Notes: generated by a model from the sequence alone, not told the origin. 8,776 bases of DNA from Puniceicoccales bacterium (GCA_031290315.1 JAITNS010000031.1:1-8776); one strand, 5' to 3'; positions 1 to 7,276 are shown, counted from the stretch's first letter. Numbers and translations: made by a program.

Positions 1-489
1 ACATCTGAAGAAAAAATCAAACGAGCAGAGGCCTATATTTCAAAAATTACAGATTTAAATGCTAAAGTTCGGATAAGGGATATGAGCGCTCTTCCATTAT
101 TGGTAGCGGCTTATGAAGAAAAAAATATGGAAGTTGTACGTTTATTAATTAATAAACGTGCAGATGTAAATCAGAAGGTAGAGATGATGGAGGGTATAGT
201 CGAAGGAACTCCGCTAATGTATGCTTGTTGCTGCTATGAAAGACAAGATAGCATTGAATTTATACACCTATGCATGAACACTCCAGGTGTAGACTTGAAT
301 ACAAAAGATAACAACGGATCTACGCTATTGGATTACGTAGATGCGAAGATCAGGCAATTATCTGAAAGGGGTAAATCTAGCGACGAATGGGAAGCACTGC
401 GTGGGGAGCTAGAAACAAAAGGTGCAAAACGGGGGGGAGTTAGAGTGAATTTTGACGATGAACAAGACGAGCAGGATGAATCGCAATAA
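1..489 (+). CDS. Ankyrin-repeat protein, 3' portion (5' end outside window)
   Basis: The frame is open from base 1 to the TAA at 487-489, giving 162 visible residues. The first ATG (82) lies inside an ankyrin repeat, so the true start is upstream of the window and this is a partial gene. One repeat is clear at about visible residues 28-60: a helix-turn-helix ending EVVRLLINKRADVN, close to the ankyrin consensus VVKLLLEKGADVN. A second, looser repeat starts at EGTPLMYA and ends GVDLNTKDNNG. A third begins GSTLLDYV and breaks off into a charged helix. The C-terminus is acidic (DDEQDEQDESQ) and presumably disordered. Ankyrin repeats bind other proteins; in host-associated bacteria many are secreted effectors, but no secretion signal is visible here because the N-terminus is missing. 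The gene converges on glmS with a 25-bp gap. The repeat call is firm; target and function are unknown. Confidence 0.85.
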   Translation, partial: TSEEKIKRAEAYISKITDLNAKVRIRDMSALPLLVAAYEEKNMEVVRLLINKRADVNQKVEMMEGIVEGTPLMYACCCYERQDSIEFIHLCMNTPGVDLNTKDNNGSTLLDYVDAKIRQLSERGKSSDEWEALRGELETKGAKRGGVRVNFDDEQDEQDESQ

Positions 490-514
490 AATTTTTAAAA
501 ATTTAATTTGTTAT

Positions 515-2353
515 TTACTCCACGGTTACCGATTTCGCTAGGTTGCGCGGCCGGTCTACATCATACCCTCGTAAGATCCCTATGTAATATGCGAAAAATT
601 GTAGCGGAATTACCGATATTATCGGGTTGATCCCCCCATGTACCTCCGGTACCACTATCACATCATCACTTATTACCTTCCATTCTATCCGATTATCATT
701 CGTAATCACCACTACCTTCCCACCTCGCGCCCGTACCTCCTGTATGTTGCTCACCGTCTTCTCTAATAATTCCTTCTGCGTCGCTATAAATATACTCACC
801 GCCCCCTCCGATATTAACGCTATTGGCCCATGCTTTAACTCCGCCGTCGGTATCCCTTCCGCATGTACGTACGCTATTTCCTTTAACTTTAACGCCCCCT
901 CTAATGCAATCGGATACATCCCTTGCCGACCTAAAAATAAAAAATGCTCCATCCTGTAATACCGCTCCGCTATTAAACGTATCTCCTCCGATAACCCTAA
1001 TACCTCCTCCACTCGCTCCGGTAATGATCTTAATGCATGCGCATATTGCTGCCCAGTCGCGTAATCCATGTCCCGCCTCCGCCCAAATAATAACGCTAAC
1101 ATCGATAAAATTGTTAACTGCGATGTAAATGCTTTCGTCGACGCTACCCCCATCTCACACCCAGCATGCTGGTAAATTCCACCGTCCGTCGCCCGCGCAA
1201 TCGTCGAACCTACCACATTCGTTATCCCCATCACTAAATTTCCCTTCCGCTTCGCCTCGTATAATGCCCCTAATGTGTCAATCGTCTCCCCCGATTGACT
1301 CACTACAAATACTAATGTGTTGCGCCCTAGTGGAGCATTCCGATATCGAAACTCCGACGCATGCTCAATGTCTACCGGAATCCGCGCATAACGCTCAATC
1401 AAATACTTCCCCTCTAAACACGCATGGTACGCCGTCCCACATGCACAAAATAATAAACGTTCAATGGAACATAATTCCTGGGACGCTAACGGTAAGCCCC
1501 CAAATTTCGTCGAACTTCCATCCTGTGTAAATCGCCCACGCATCGCATTCTCAATCGCTGCCGGTTGCTCGAAAATCTCCTTTAACATGTAATGCGGATA
1601 TCCTTTAAAATCAACATCCGAAATCTCCCAGTCTAATTCGTGGTAAACCGTGTCCACTAATCCCTCATATAAAGTCGTCACCGAAAATGTATCGGGATGT
1701 ATCGACGCAATCTCCCCATCATTTAAATAAACAACCTGTTTCGTATAACGCGCAATCGCTGATGCATCACTCGCTATAATATTCTCCCCATCTCCAATCC
1801 CAATCAGTAGCGGCGAACTTTTCCGCGCAACAATAATCTCTTCCTTAAACATCTTCCCTAATACCGCAATCCCATAGGTCCCCTCCACATGTAAAAGACT
1901 CTTGCGCACAATCTCGACAAATGATAAGTTTTTCTCTTTCTGATAGTGATAATCAATGAGATTGGCAAGGGCTTCCGTATCCGTATCCGAGTAAAAAGTA
2001 TAATTTTTGCCGAGTAAAAATGTTTTGATTGGAAGATAGTTTTCAATAATACCATTATGGACGATAGCAAAATGACTACCGTCACTCAAATGAGGATGCG
2101 CATTCCCCTCCGATACAATGCCGTGTGTCGCCCAACGCGTATGCCCAATCCCAATTGTACCATTGTGCTGAAAATGTTCCTGGGCTTTCTCAAGCTCCCG
2201 TACCTTCCCTACACGCTTTAAAGAACAAATTGTGCCATCGTCTAAAACAGCTAACCCAGCCGAATCATAGCCGCGATATTCTAGTCGCTTTAAACCATCT
2301 ATTAAAATATTATTTGCCTGCTTTCGGCCAACATATCCAATAATTCCACACAT
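515..2353 (-). CDS. glmS: Glutamine--fructose-6-phosphate aminotransferase (isomerizing)
   Basis: Cytosolic enzyme making glucosamine-6-phosphate from fructose-6-phosphate and glutamine, the entry step to UDP-GlcNAc for peptidoglycan and LPS. At 612 residues it is the usual full length (E. coli 609). The start is fixed by Met-Cys: Cys2 must become the N-terminal nucleophile of the Ntn glutaminase. An AAGGAT ribosome site (2362-2367) lies 8 nt upstream. Glutaminase motifs are HTRWATHG (71-78), HNGIIENY (99-106) and SDTDTEAL (122-129). Two SIS domains follow, with CGTAYHA (305-311), SQSGET (352-357), STKAFTSQ (405-412), and GRQGMYPIALEGALKLKEI (475-493). The isomerase residues equivalent to E. 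coli Glu488, His504 and Lys603 appear as Glu492, His508 and Lys607, the last in the C-terminal LAKSVTVE. The gene follows mraY after 16 bp, so the two are probably cotranscribed, and there is no room for a glmS ribozyme. The coding strand is strongly G-over-C except over codons about 85-145. Confidence 0.98.
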   Translation of the reverse strand: MCGIIGYVGRKQANNILIDGLKRLEYRGYDSAGLAVLDDGTICSLKRVGKVRELEKAQEHFQHNGTIGIGHTRWATHGIVSEGNAHPHLSDGSHFAIVHNGIIENYLPIKTFLLGKNYTFYSDTDTEALANLIDYHYQKEKNLSFVEIVRKSLLHVEGTYGIAVLGKMFKEEIIVARKSSPLLIGIGDGENIIASDASAIARYTKQVVYLNDGEIASIHPDTFSVTTLYEGLVDTVYHELDWEISDVDFKGYPHYMLKEIFEQPAAIENAMRGRFTQDGSSTKFGGLPLASQELCSIERLLFCACGTAYHACLEGKYLIERYARIPVDIEHASEFRYRNAPLGRNTLVFVVSQSGETIDTLGALYEAKRKGNLVMGITNVVGSTIARATDGGIYQHAGCEMGVASTKAFTSQLTILSMLALLFGRRRDMDYATGQQYAHALRSLPERVEEVLGLSEEIRLIAERYYRMEHFLFLGRQGMYPIALEGALKLKEIAYVHAEGIPTAELKHGPIALISEGAVSIFIATQKELLEKTVSNIQEVRARGGKVVVITNDNRIEWKVISDDVIVVPEVHGGINPIISVIPLQFFAYYIGILRGYDVDRPRNLAKSVTVE

Positions 2354-2369
2354 ATATGATAATCCTTAA

Positions 2370-3476
2370 TTATTTAATGAAAAAATGAAATAAACCAACC
2401 ATAGCCATTATGGAAAGAAAATAACTGACCATCGCAAAGCGTTGAGTAATTTTCGCTTCGTGCATTCCTGAAAGTTCGAAGTGGTGGTGAATGGGAGCCA
2501 TCTTGAAGATTCGCCGCTTATTAAAGCATTTGAAGGAAAATACTTGTAGCATATCCGAAAGGGCTTCCATGACAAATATTCCGCCAGCGATGACGAGATG
2601 AAAGGGATGATTCGTTAGAAAAGCGATTATGCCGATAAACATGCCTAGGGAAAGAGAACCCATATCGCCCATAAAGATCGATGCCGGGTATGCGTTATAC
2701 CAAAGAAATACGGACAATCCACCTAACATGGAAGCACATAGGATCGCTAATTCTTCATTACCAGGGATATGGGTGCAGTCACACCACGCCGAAGCCCTTT
2801 CATTACCGGTGATAATCGCAACTATTCCAAAGAAAAATAAAACCGGAATCGCACATTTCGTCACTAAACCATCTAAACCATCGGTGAGATTCACCGCATT
2901 ACTTGTTCCGGAAAGTACGAAGAAAAGAAAGATAAGGAAGAGTAATCCGGAAGAGATCGTCCAAATAGAGCTAGAGAATGGGATCGGTAGGGCACAATAT
3001 TGGGCATAGTCTGAATTATGGCGTAGTGCTAAGGCGATAGCAATTGTGAGGATGAGTTGGATTAATAATTTTTTGCGTCCGGAGATACCACGGGTATTAT
3101 GGGCGCGAATTTTAGCAAAATCGTCGACGAATCCCGTAATGGCTAATGCGAGATAACTGATGAGTGTTAAAATGACCTGAAAGTTCCAATGGACCACCCT
3201 AATTGTTCCGCATAGCATAGCGATTAGGATTATAATACCGCCCATTGTCGGTGTATGGGCTTTGGGACTATGTAATTGGGCGAGGATATGTACCTCATTC
3301 TGATCGCGAAAGACCTGTTCCATTTTCCGGTTTTTAAGATATTTTATCACAATAGGTGCGATAATCCCTGCCACTATAAATGAAATACAAAAAGCGTACC
3401 CCATTCGCCGGAATAAATCAATTCCCCAGCATAGCTCACGATGAATCTCATGATGAATATTATTAAAGAAAAACAT
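2370..3476 (-). CDS. mraY: Phospho-N-acetylmuramoyl-pentapeptide transferase
   Basis: Polytopic inner-membrane enzyme that moves phospho-MurNAc-pentapeptide from UDP to undecaprenyl phosphate, forming lipid I of peptidoglycan synthesis. The 368 residues match the family length (about 360). Signature motifs appear in order: PKAHTPTMGG (71-80), the catalytic/metal Asp pair in GFVDDFAK (Asp118-Asp119), GRKK (133-136), NAVNLTDGLDGL (193-204), NAYPASIFMGDMGSL (261-275), and the cytoplasmic APIHHHFELSG loop (327-337). About ten hydrophobic segments lie between them. The chosen ATG at 3476 has an AGGAA site 9 nt upstream (3486-3490). Met25 is the only nearby alternative, and starting there would shorten the first membrane region. 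Normally mraY sits between murF and murD in the dcw cluster; here neither flanks it. Its partner is glmS downstream, and gmhA diverges from it. Unlike glmS, its coding strand shows little G/C skew. Confidence 0.97.
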   Translation of the reverse strand: MFFFNNIHHEIHRELCWGIDLFRRMGYAFCISFIVAGIIAPIVIKYLKNRKMEQVFRDQNEVHILAQLHSPKAHTPTMGGIIILIAMLCGTIRVVHWNFQVILTLISYLALAITGFVDDFAKIRAHNTRGISGRKKLLIQLILTIAIALALRHNSDYAQYCALPIPFSSSIWTISSGLLFLIFLFFVLSGTSNAVNLTDGLDGLVTKCAIPVLFFFGIVAIITGNERASAWCDCTHIPGNEELAILCASMLGGLSVFLWYNAYPASIFMGDMGSLSLGMFIGIIAFLTNHPFHLVIAGGIFVMEALSDMLQVFSFKCFNKRRIFKMAPIHHHFELSGMHEAKITQRFAMVSYFLSIMAMVGLFHFFIK

Positions 3477-3500
3477 ATCTACAGTTTCCTATTCCTTTAT

Positions 3501-3529
3501 ATAATCGATAATGTTTTGCAATATTGCAA
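3501..3529 (-). promoter_or_regulatory. Candidate mraY-glmS promoter
   Basis: On the minus strand TTGCAA (3529-3524) and GATTAT (3506-3501) are 17 bp apart, each matching four of six consensus positions. Transcription would begin near 3494, about 17 nt before the mraY ATG and just upstream of its ribosome site. The -35 box falls inside the 14-bp palindrome at 3516-3529. This is prediction by eye only. Confidence 0.35.
3516..3529. promoter_or_regulatory. 14-bp perfect palindrome, possible operator between mraY and gmhA
   Basis: TTGCAATATTGCAA reads the same on both strands and lies in the middle of the 99-bp divergent mraY/gmhA intergenic region. It contains two copies of TTGCAA, either of which could act as a -35-like box. 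A dimeric regulator site at a divergent promoter would look like this, but an AT-rich genome produces short palindromes by chance. No regulator is encoded nearby. Confidence 0.3.
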
Positions 3530-3575
3530 TTCTATTTTTCTGGTAAATGGGAAAAATTTTACACACTCGCCTTCT

Positions 3576-4181
3576 ATGAGCCATTTTAGTCTTTTATTCG
3601 AGCGCTATGCGCAATTAAATATTTGTCGTGAAGCGATCGAGGGAGTATATAATATTTTAGTTTCTGTGTTTAAGAATAGGGGTAAATTACTGATTGCTGG
3701 GAATGGGGGTAGTGCTGCCGACGCCGGACACATCGCCGGGGAGTTATTAAAAAATTTTTATAAGAAGCGTGCTATCCCTGAGGATATTGCTACTAAATTG
3801 GGGGAAGAGGTTTCAAATCATTTAGAAGGTGCTTTACCGGTGATTGCCTTACCCGATTTTACGGCGTTTCACACGGCCTATGCCAATGATCGCGATGGGG
3901 CTTACAGTTTTGCACAACTTGTTTTAGCTCTTGGTAATGAAGGAGATGCTTTATTAGCGATTTCGACTTCCGGGAATTCTAAGAATATTCTCCATGCGAT
4001 AGGGGTTGCCCATGCAAAAGATATGAAAATCGTAGGTCTTACGGGTGCTACCGGCGGAGCTATGCGCCCTTGTTGTACCGCATGTATCTGCGTACCTGAA
4101 CGCGAAACTTTTAAAATCCAAGAGCTGCACCTCCCCGTATACCATGCCCTTTGCCAGGAATTGGAAAATTACTTTTTTTAA
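3576..4181 (+). CDS. gmhA: Phosphoheptose isomerase (GmhA-type SIS domain protein)
   Basis: Likely converts sedoheptulose-7-phosphate to D-glycero-D-manno-heptose-7-phosphate, the first step of ADP-heptose synthesis for LPS inner core. The 201 residues form a single SIS domain. GNGGSAADAGH (42-52) and STSGNS (130-135) are the phosphosugar-binding loops. Residues expected from E. coli GmhA are present: Glu56 in HIAGEL (Glu65 there), Gln182 and His190 in QELHLPVYH (Gln172 and His180 there). An insertion of about 20 residues after the first loop (62-84) matches a longer GmhA-like subgroup. The reading frame is open back to an ATG at 3441, but that start would overlap the mraY start and add 45 residues unlike the family, so ATG 3576 is chosen, giving normal length. 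No good Shine-Dalgarno precedes it. A different phosphosugar isomerase substrate remains possible; the conserved catalytic residues favour GmhA. Confidence 0.85.
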   Translation: MSHFSLLFERYAQLNICREAIEGVYNILVSVFKNRGKLLIAGNGGSAADAGHIAGELLKNFYKKRAIPEDIATKLGEEVSNHLEGALPVIALPDFTAFHTAYANDRDGAYSFAQLVLALGNEGDALLAISTSGNSKNILHAIGVAHAKDMKIVGLTGATGGAMRPCCTACICVPERETFKIQELHLPVYHALCQELENYFF

Positions 4182-4505
4182 AAAATTTACTGGCAGAAAA
4201 AATGAAAATTGCTTATAGTAAATTCAAAGGGAAAGTTTAGGAATAAACATACCTCAACCAATACCAATTGCATCAAAGAAAGACTTGGCGGGGGTTTAAA
4301 AATGCGTTACATGGGGAAGCGAGTAAGAGAAAGGTATTCTTAGGAACCGAGCAGTTGTGCATCATGATATTTAAAGGTGTGTGGAGATAGGAATTGCATT
4401 CACTTCTTTTTCATAGCAAAATAGGCTGTGTTGGTAAACAAAATAAGAAAAATTTTAGTCGAAAGAATTCTTGCAGTTTTTATGGGAGATATTTAATAAA
4501 AATAT
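4182..4505. other. 324-bp gene-free stretch between gmhA and yajC
   Basis: I find no gene here. There is no tRNA, tmRNA, SRP or RNase P signature, and the longest ATG frames are a dozen or so codons. There is no intrinsic terminator after gmhA. The only promoter-like pair is TTGCAT (4394-4399) with CAAAAT (4417-4422), 17 bp apart, facing yajC; it is weak. The hexamer TAGGAA recurs (near 4237, 4340 and 4388) and AATTGCAT occurs twice (near 4267 and 4392), with no regular spacing. It could be a long yajC leader, a decayed gene or an unrecognised small RNA. Confidence 0.5.
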
Positions 4506-4796
4506 ATGACAATCTTAGGAGAAGTAGGGCAGACGGTAGGACGATCTATGGGTACGGAAATGTTAATCATGTTATTCCTCTTTTTGGGTATGTGGTTCAT
4601 TTTAATCGCTCCCCAAAAGAAAAAACAAAAAAAACACGAGGAGATGCTTAATACTTTGCAAGTAGGCGATAAAATTTTGACCGTATCGGGGATTTTTGGC
4701 GAAATCTGTGGTCTGAAACCCGATCGCTTCGAAGTGAAAGTAGATACCCATACTACCCTCGAAGTTCATCGCTCTTTTATTTCTTCAAAATTATAG
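4506..4796 (+). CDS. yajC: Preprotein translocase subunit YajC
   Basis: Small inner-membrane accessory of the SecDF-YajC complex that associates with SecYEG. The 96 residues show the family layout: a short N-terminus, one transmembrane helix (about 18-35), the basic stop-transfer run PQKKKQKK (36-43), and a soluble domain with LQVGDKILTVSGIFGEI (51-67) and LEVHRSFI (85-92). Length is within the usual 85-115. Start choice is uncertain. ATG 4506 has only a distant GGGAGA upstream, whereas ATG 4548 (Met15) has TAGGA 6 nt before it and would still leave the membrane helix intact. I give the longer form because YajC proteins usually carry 15-20 residues before the helix. secD and secF, often next to yajC, are not adjacent here. 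A strong terminator lies about 140 bp downstream. Confidence 0.93.
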   Translation: MTILGEVGQTVGRSMGTEMLIMLFLFLGMWFILIAPQKKKQKKHEEMLNTLQVGDKILTVSGIFGEICGLKPDRFEVKVDTHTTLEVHRSFISSKL

Positions 4797-4934
4797 TTTT
4801 TTTTCTTGCATTCTTAAAAGTCTTCATCATACATTAAATCACTGCTTGTTTCGTACAGTAGTGTGTTCTGTAGATGTCTTACATATAATAGTGTTAGATA
4901 TACAATTATAGTGTTGATGTTTTTCATATCTTGG

Positions 4935-4983
4935 GGCCGGTGATTTGCTAATGCCAATTGCTATAATCGCCGGCCTTTTTCTT
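4935..4983 (+). terminator. Strong intrinsic terminator downstream of yajC
   Basis: GGCCGGTGATT (4935-4945) pairs with AATCGCCGGCC (4965-4975) in an 11-bp stem with one G-T wobble and a 19-nt loop. It is followed directly by TTTTTCTT. It ends the yajC transcript or that of a short RNA starting near the TATAAT at 4884-4889, and insulates the lipase-like gene downstream. Confidence 0.85.
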
Positions 4984-5064
4984 ATATTAAAATATTTTTG
5001 AAATAAATTAAAAATCTATTGTAAAAATTAAACATATCTATACTATTTCCCTTGGAGTAGTATA

Positions 5065-7140
5065 ATGAAAAAGTTACTTAGTATAATATGGGTGGCATGT
5101 ATGTGCCAAGGTATAGAAGCTACCGCTTCTACAAGCGATCTTCTCTCAGAAGAGAGAATAGATGGTTCAGTAAGTGATGCGTCCTTAGCATCTGAATCAT
5201 TGATATCAACGGATCAGGAAGGTAATGCATCTGTCCAGCCTTGGTTCCAGAGCATTCAACCGGATCTCATTCGCCTCATCAAGCGAAGTTACGTAAATAC
5301 GAAACGCGATACAGATGGTCAATTTCGGCATGAAGGTCGCATGTTATCTCAGGGCGCAAGCTTTGTTATCCCAGAAACAGGTCATGAGTGGGTGATCGAT
5401 CGTAATTTTACGGGTGTTCATGGAAGGATCGAAAATCATTCATGGCTTCAAAAAATATTGAATGGATTTTTGGAATGTATAACGTGGGGTGGTTTTTCTG
5501 CGGAGATCGATTTCCCTGGGTTTGTAGGGCTTATGAAACCAAATGAAACTTGCCCTTACTACGTCATTGCTGTCGTATTACGGGGCTCCCAAGGCGAAGA
5601 TTTTCAACCGGGATCGGGGATGCTTGGTGCCAGTTGGGCAACCAATTACGATGCAGTTCCTGAAAATGTGAGGGTTGAGGAATTTGGGTTTGAAGGCAGT
5701 ATGCATGCGGGGTATACGACGAAGGTACGTTCTTTTAATTTCATTCACGACGAAATTGCTCAAATGGTTAGTAGGGGAGAGATCGAAAATCCTTTACATT
5801 CAGAGGACCTCGATTTTATATGTTCGCTCACTTCAAGTATCGCATGTATTATTTCGCAAGTACCGAAAGATGAATTGCATAAAATACGATTTGTTGTAAC
5901 AGGGCACAGCCAAGGCGGTGGGTTAGCTCAAGTTACATTACCCTATCTAATTCAAATTTTTGGGAATGAGTTCCGAGCTTTACCGAACTTTATTGATAAT
6001 ATCAGTACGCCACGCTTTTTTGGCTATTTTTTATCGGCGCCACGGGTTGCGGCAGATAAATATACTGTAACGAATTATACAGAATTTGTTGGCTATGATA
6101 ATATGATAAACCACTTTGCGTTCCGCGATATTGTGACAATGGCTTGTTTAGATGGGTATTTAACATTAGGGCATTTAGCATGCGATGCTGCTTTTGATAT
6201 ATTATACCGTGGGATTTGTTCGGAGATTGCTTGTAATAATCGCTTACTTTTGATGGGATTTTTCAAACGCCATCTCGATTTCGATCGCTTCGATATAGCA
6301 AATGATGATTGTTGGGTGTACGATGATAATCCGAATTTAATGATTTGTTGGAAAGAAATTCGACGCATTTTAGCGAGAGAATACTTTAATGCTTCTAATA
6401 TCACAGAAGAATCTTTTCTGAATTTATTAAATCAAGCGTTAGGGGAGTATCGTGTGAGTCATGGCATAGAATCAGATGAGTATTTCACCACCGACCATAC
6501 GCTACTAAATGACGTTCTCGATTGGGATAAAATTCGCGCCATATGTCGTGGGGATCTCGCGCCTAATGAGATTCATTTAGATGAGGAGCGTTGTGCGATT
6601 CTTCATCGAGTGGAAGATAATATATCTGGTGAGACGGTTAGTTTTTCGGAGACGGGGCGTTGGAATGTGATATCCCTTATCGATACCGCATTGGATCTAC
6701 TTGATGCTACCCGCGATACCCATAATTCGGGTGGATGTGGGGAGGTATTAAAGCGTATATTTTGTTGTACCTGTTGTGCGAATCCCTTAAAGGTAGGTCG
6801 ATCATACTTCTTTGATCCCAAATTCCGCGAGTTAGTGGAAGAGTGTATTGAGCCCCAGGAGTATGGCATTACGCCTGCAGGTAATATTTCTCTTTTTAGT
6901 TATCTACATTATGGTACGAGCGCTAATGCTGAAGGTGAAAAATCATTCGATCCCTATTTACCGTCGCGCAATTTAGATCATGCGTTACAGAATGGTAGGA
7001 AATTAAGTGGAGGAGAGAGCGCGATTATATTGGAACCTGAAATACGGTGTGATGGGATTGATGGTCCAAATGAATTATATGATGAAGTGGATGAAGTGGA
7101 AGGGATTAATCGAAGGCTATTAAAGATGCGTACTAAATAA
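5065..7140 (+). CDS. Exported class-3-lipase-like protein with unrecognised Cys-rich C-terminal half
   Basis: A 691-residue alpha/beta hydrolase predicted to act outside the cytoplasm on lipid esters. Residues 1-22 look like a signal peptide: MKK, a hydrophobic core, then small residues near IEATAS; the cysteines at 12 and 14 do not fit a good lipobox. The nucleophile elbow GHSQGGG (280-286, Ser282) follows strand IRFVVT. LRGS (172-175) fits the oxyanion strand, SAPRVA (324-329) the lipase-3 GSPRVG strand, and FRDIVTM places Asp355 as the triad acid. His370 (LTLGH) is the likely triad histidine, with His350 the alternative. Residues about 400-691 match no family I recognise. They carry a CCTCC cluster (567-571) and an acidic tail (LYDEVDEVEG). 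There are 19 cysteines outside the signal peptide, many for an exported protein. GGAG lies 7 nt before the ATG. The gene stands alone, between the yajC terminator and the duplicated hairpin block. Lipase fold is likely; substrate and host role are unknown. Confidence 0.8.
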   Translation: MKKLLSIIWVACMCQGIEATASTSDLLSEERIDGSVSDASLASESLISTDQEGNASVQPWFQSIQPDLIRLIKRSYVNTKRDTDGQFRHEGRMLSQGASFVIPETGHEWVIDRNFTGVHGRIENHSWLQKILNGFLECITWGGFSAEIDFPGFVGLMKPNETCPYYVIAVVLRGSQGEDFQPGSGMLGASWATNYDAVPENVRVEEFGFEGSMHAGYTTKVRSFNFIHDEIAQMVSRGEIENPLHSEDLDFICSLTSSIACIISQVPKDELHKIRFVVTGHSQGGGLAQVTLPYLIQIFGNEFRALPNFIDNISTPRFFGYFLSAPRVAADKYTVTNYTEFVGYDNMINHFAFRDIVTMACLDGYLTLGHLACDAAFDILYRGICSEIACNNRLLLMGFFKRHLDFDRFDIANDDCWVYDDNPNLMICWKEIRRILAREYFNASNITEESFLNLLNQALGEYRVSHGIESDEYFTTDHTLLNDVLDWDKIRAICRGDLAPNEIHLDEERCAILHRVEDNISGETVSFSETGRWNVISLIDTALDLLDATRDTHNSGGCGEVLKRIFCCTCCANPLKVGRSYFFDPKFRELVEECIEPQEYGITPAGNISLFSYLHYGTSANAEGEKSFDPYLPSRNLDHALQNGRKLSGGESAIILEPEIRCDGIDGPNELYDEVDEVEGINRRLLKMRTK

Positions 7141-7141
7141 G

Positions 7142-7265
7142 CTGGGAAGAAATTTCGGAAATCTGGACTATAAAAGTAGAGGTCCATTTTCCATGAATAA
7201 GAACAAAAAACCATCCGAAAAGCCCATCCCTCAACGGATGGGCCCATCTCACAAGACGGGTTTGT
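7142..7265. repeat. Tandem hairpin block, copy 1
   Basis: Begins right after the lipase-like stop codon. It is homologous to 7277-7403: both begin CTGGGAAGAAATTT, both share ATAAAAGTAGA and TCCATTTTCCATGA, and both end in hairpins. Hairpin A is GCCCATCC (7222-7229) with GGATGGGC (7236-7243), perfect 8-bp stem and 6-nt loop. An alternative pairing, CCATCCG (7211-7217) with CGGATGG (7235-7241), excludes it. A second hairpin (7243-7260, CCCATCT with AGACGGG) has one A-C mismatch and is followed by TTTGTATT. It probably acts as a terminator for the lipase-like gene. It also contains a 26-codon ATG frame (7193-7273). Confidence 0.8.
7222..7265 (+). terminator. Hairpin pair, probable terminator of the lipase-like gene
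   Basis: A perfect 8-bp stem (7222-7243) is immediately followed by a 7-bp stem with one mismatch (7243-7260) and a short T-rich run. The U-tract is weak, so termination may be partial. Confidence 0.5.
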
Positions 7266-7276
7266 ATTATTGAGCA

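Noticed and set aside
488..505. AT-only palindrome (AAATTTTTAAAAATTT) between the ankyrin gene and glmS as a terminator
   Set aside because: The stem has no G-C pairs, so it would be too weak for an intrinsic terminator.
627..1530. Three overlapping plus-strand open frames inside glmS (627-959, 823-1128, 1129-1530)
   Set aside because: They are antisense to a well-conserved glmS and result from its low C content on the coding strand; translations are low-complexity Pro/Ser/Thr-rich.
2354..2369. glmS ribozyme or riboswitch upstream of glmS
   Set aside because: Only 16 bp separate mraY and glmS, far too short for the ribozyme.
3441..3575. Forty-five-residue N-terminal extension of gmhA from ATG 3441
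   Set aside because: It overlaps the mraY start and covers the divergent promoter region, has no family counterpart, and the protein from ATG 3576 already has normal length.
4394..4651. 85-residue frame overlapping the start of yajC
   Set aside because: It is in a different frame from the clear YajC protein and resembles nothing; it covers the yajC leader by chance.
4797..4806. T-run right after yajC as its own terminator
   Set aside because: No adequate stem precedes it; the real hairpin is at 4935-4975.
5039..5044. TATACT as the -10 box of the lipase-like gene
   Set aside because: No -35 fits, and the start point would fall almost on the ribosome site, leaving nearly no leader.
5065..5110. 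Lipoprotein signal on the lipase-like protein at Cys12 or Cys14
   Set aside because: The residues before each cysteine (WVA and ACM) do not fit the lipobox; a normal signal peptide cut near IEATAS fits better.
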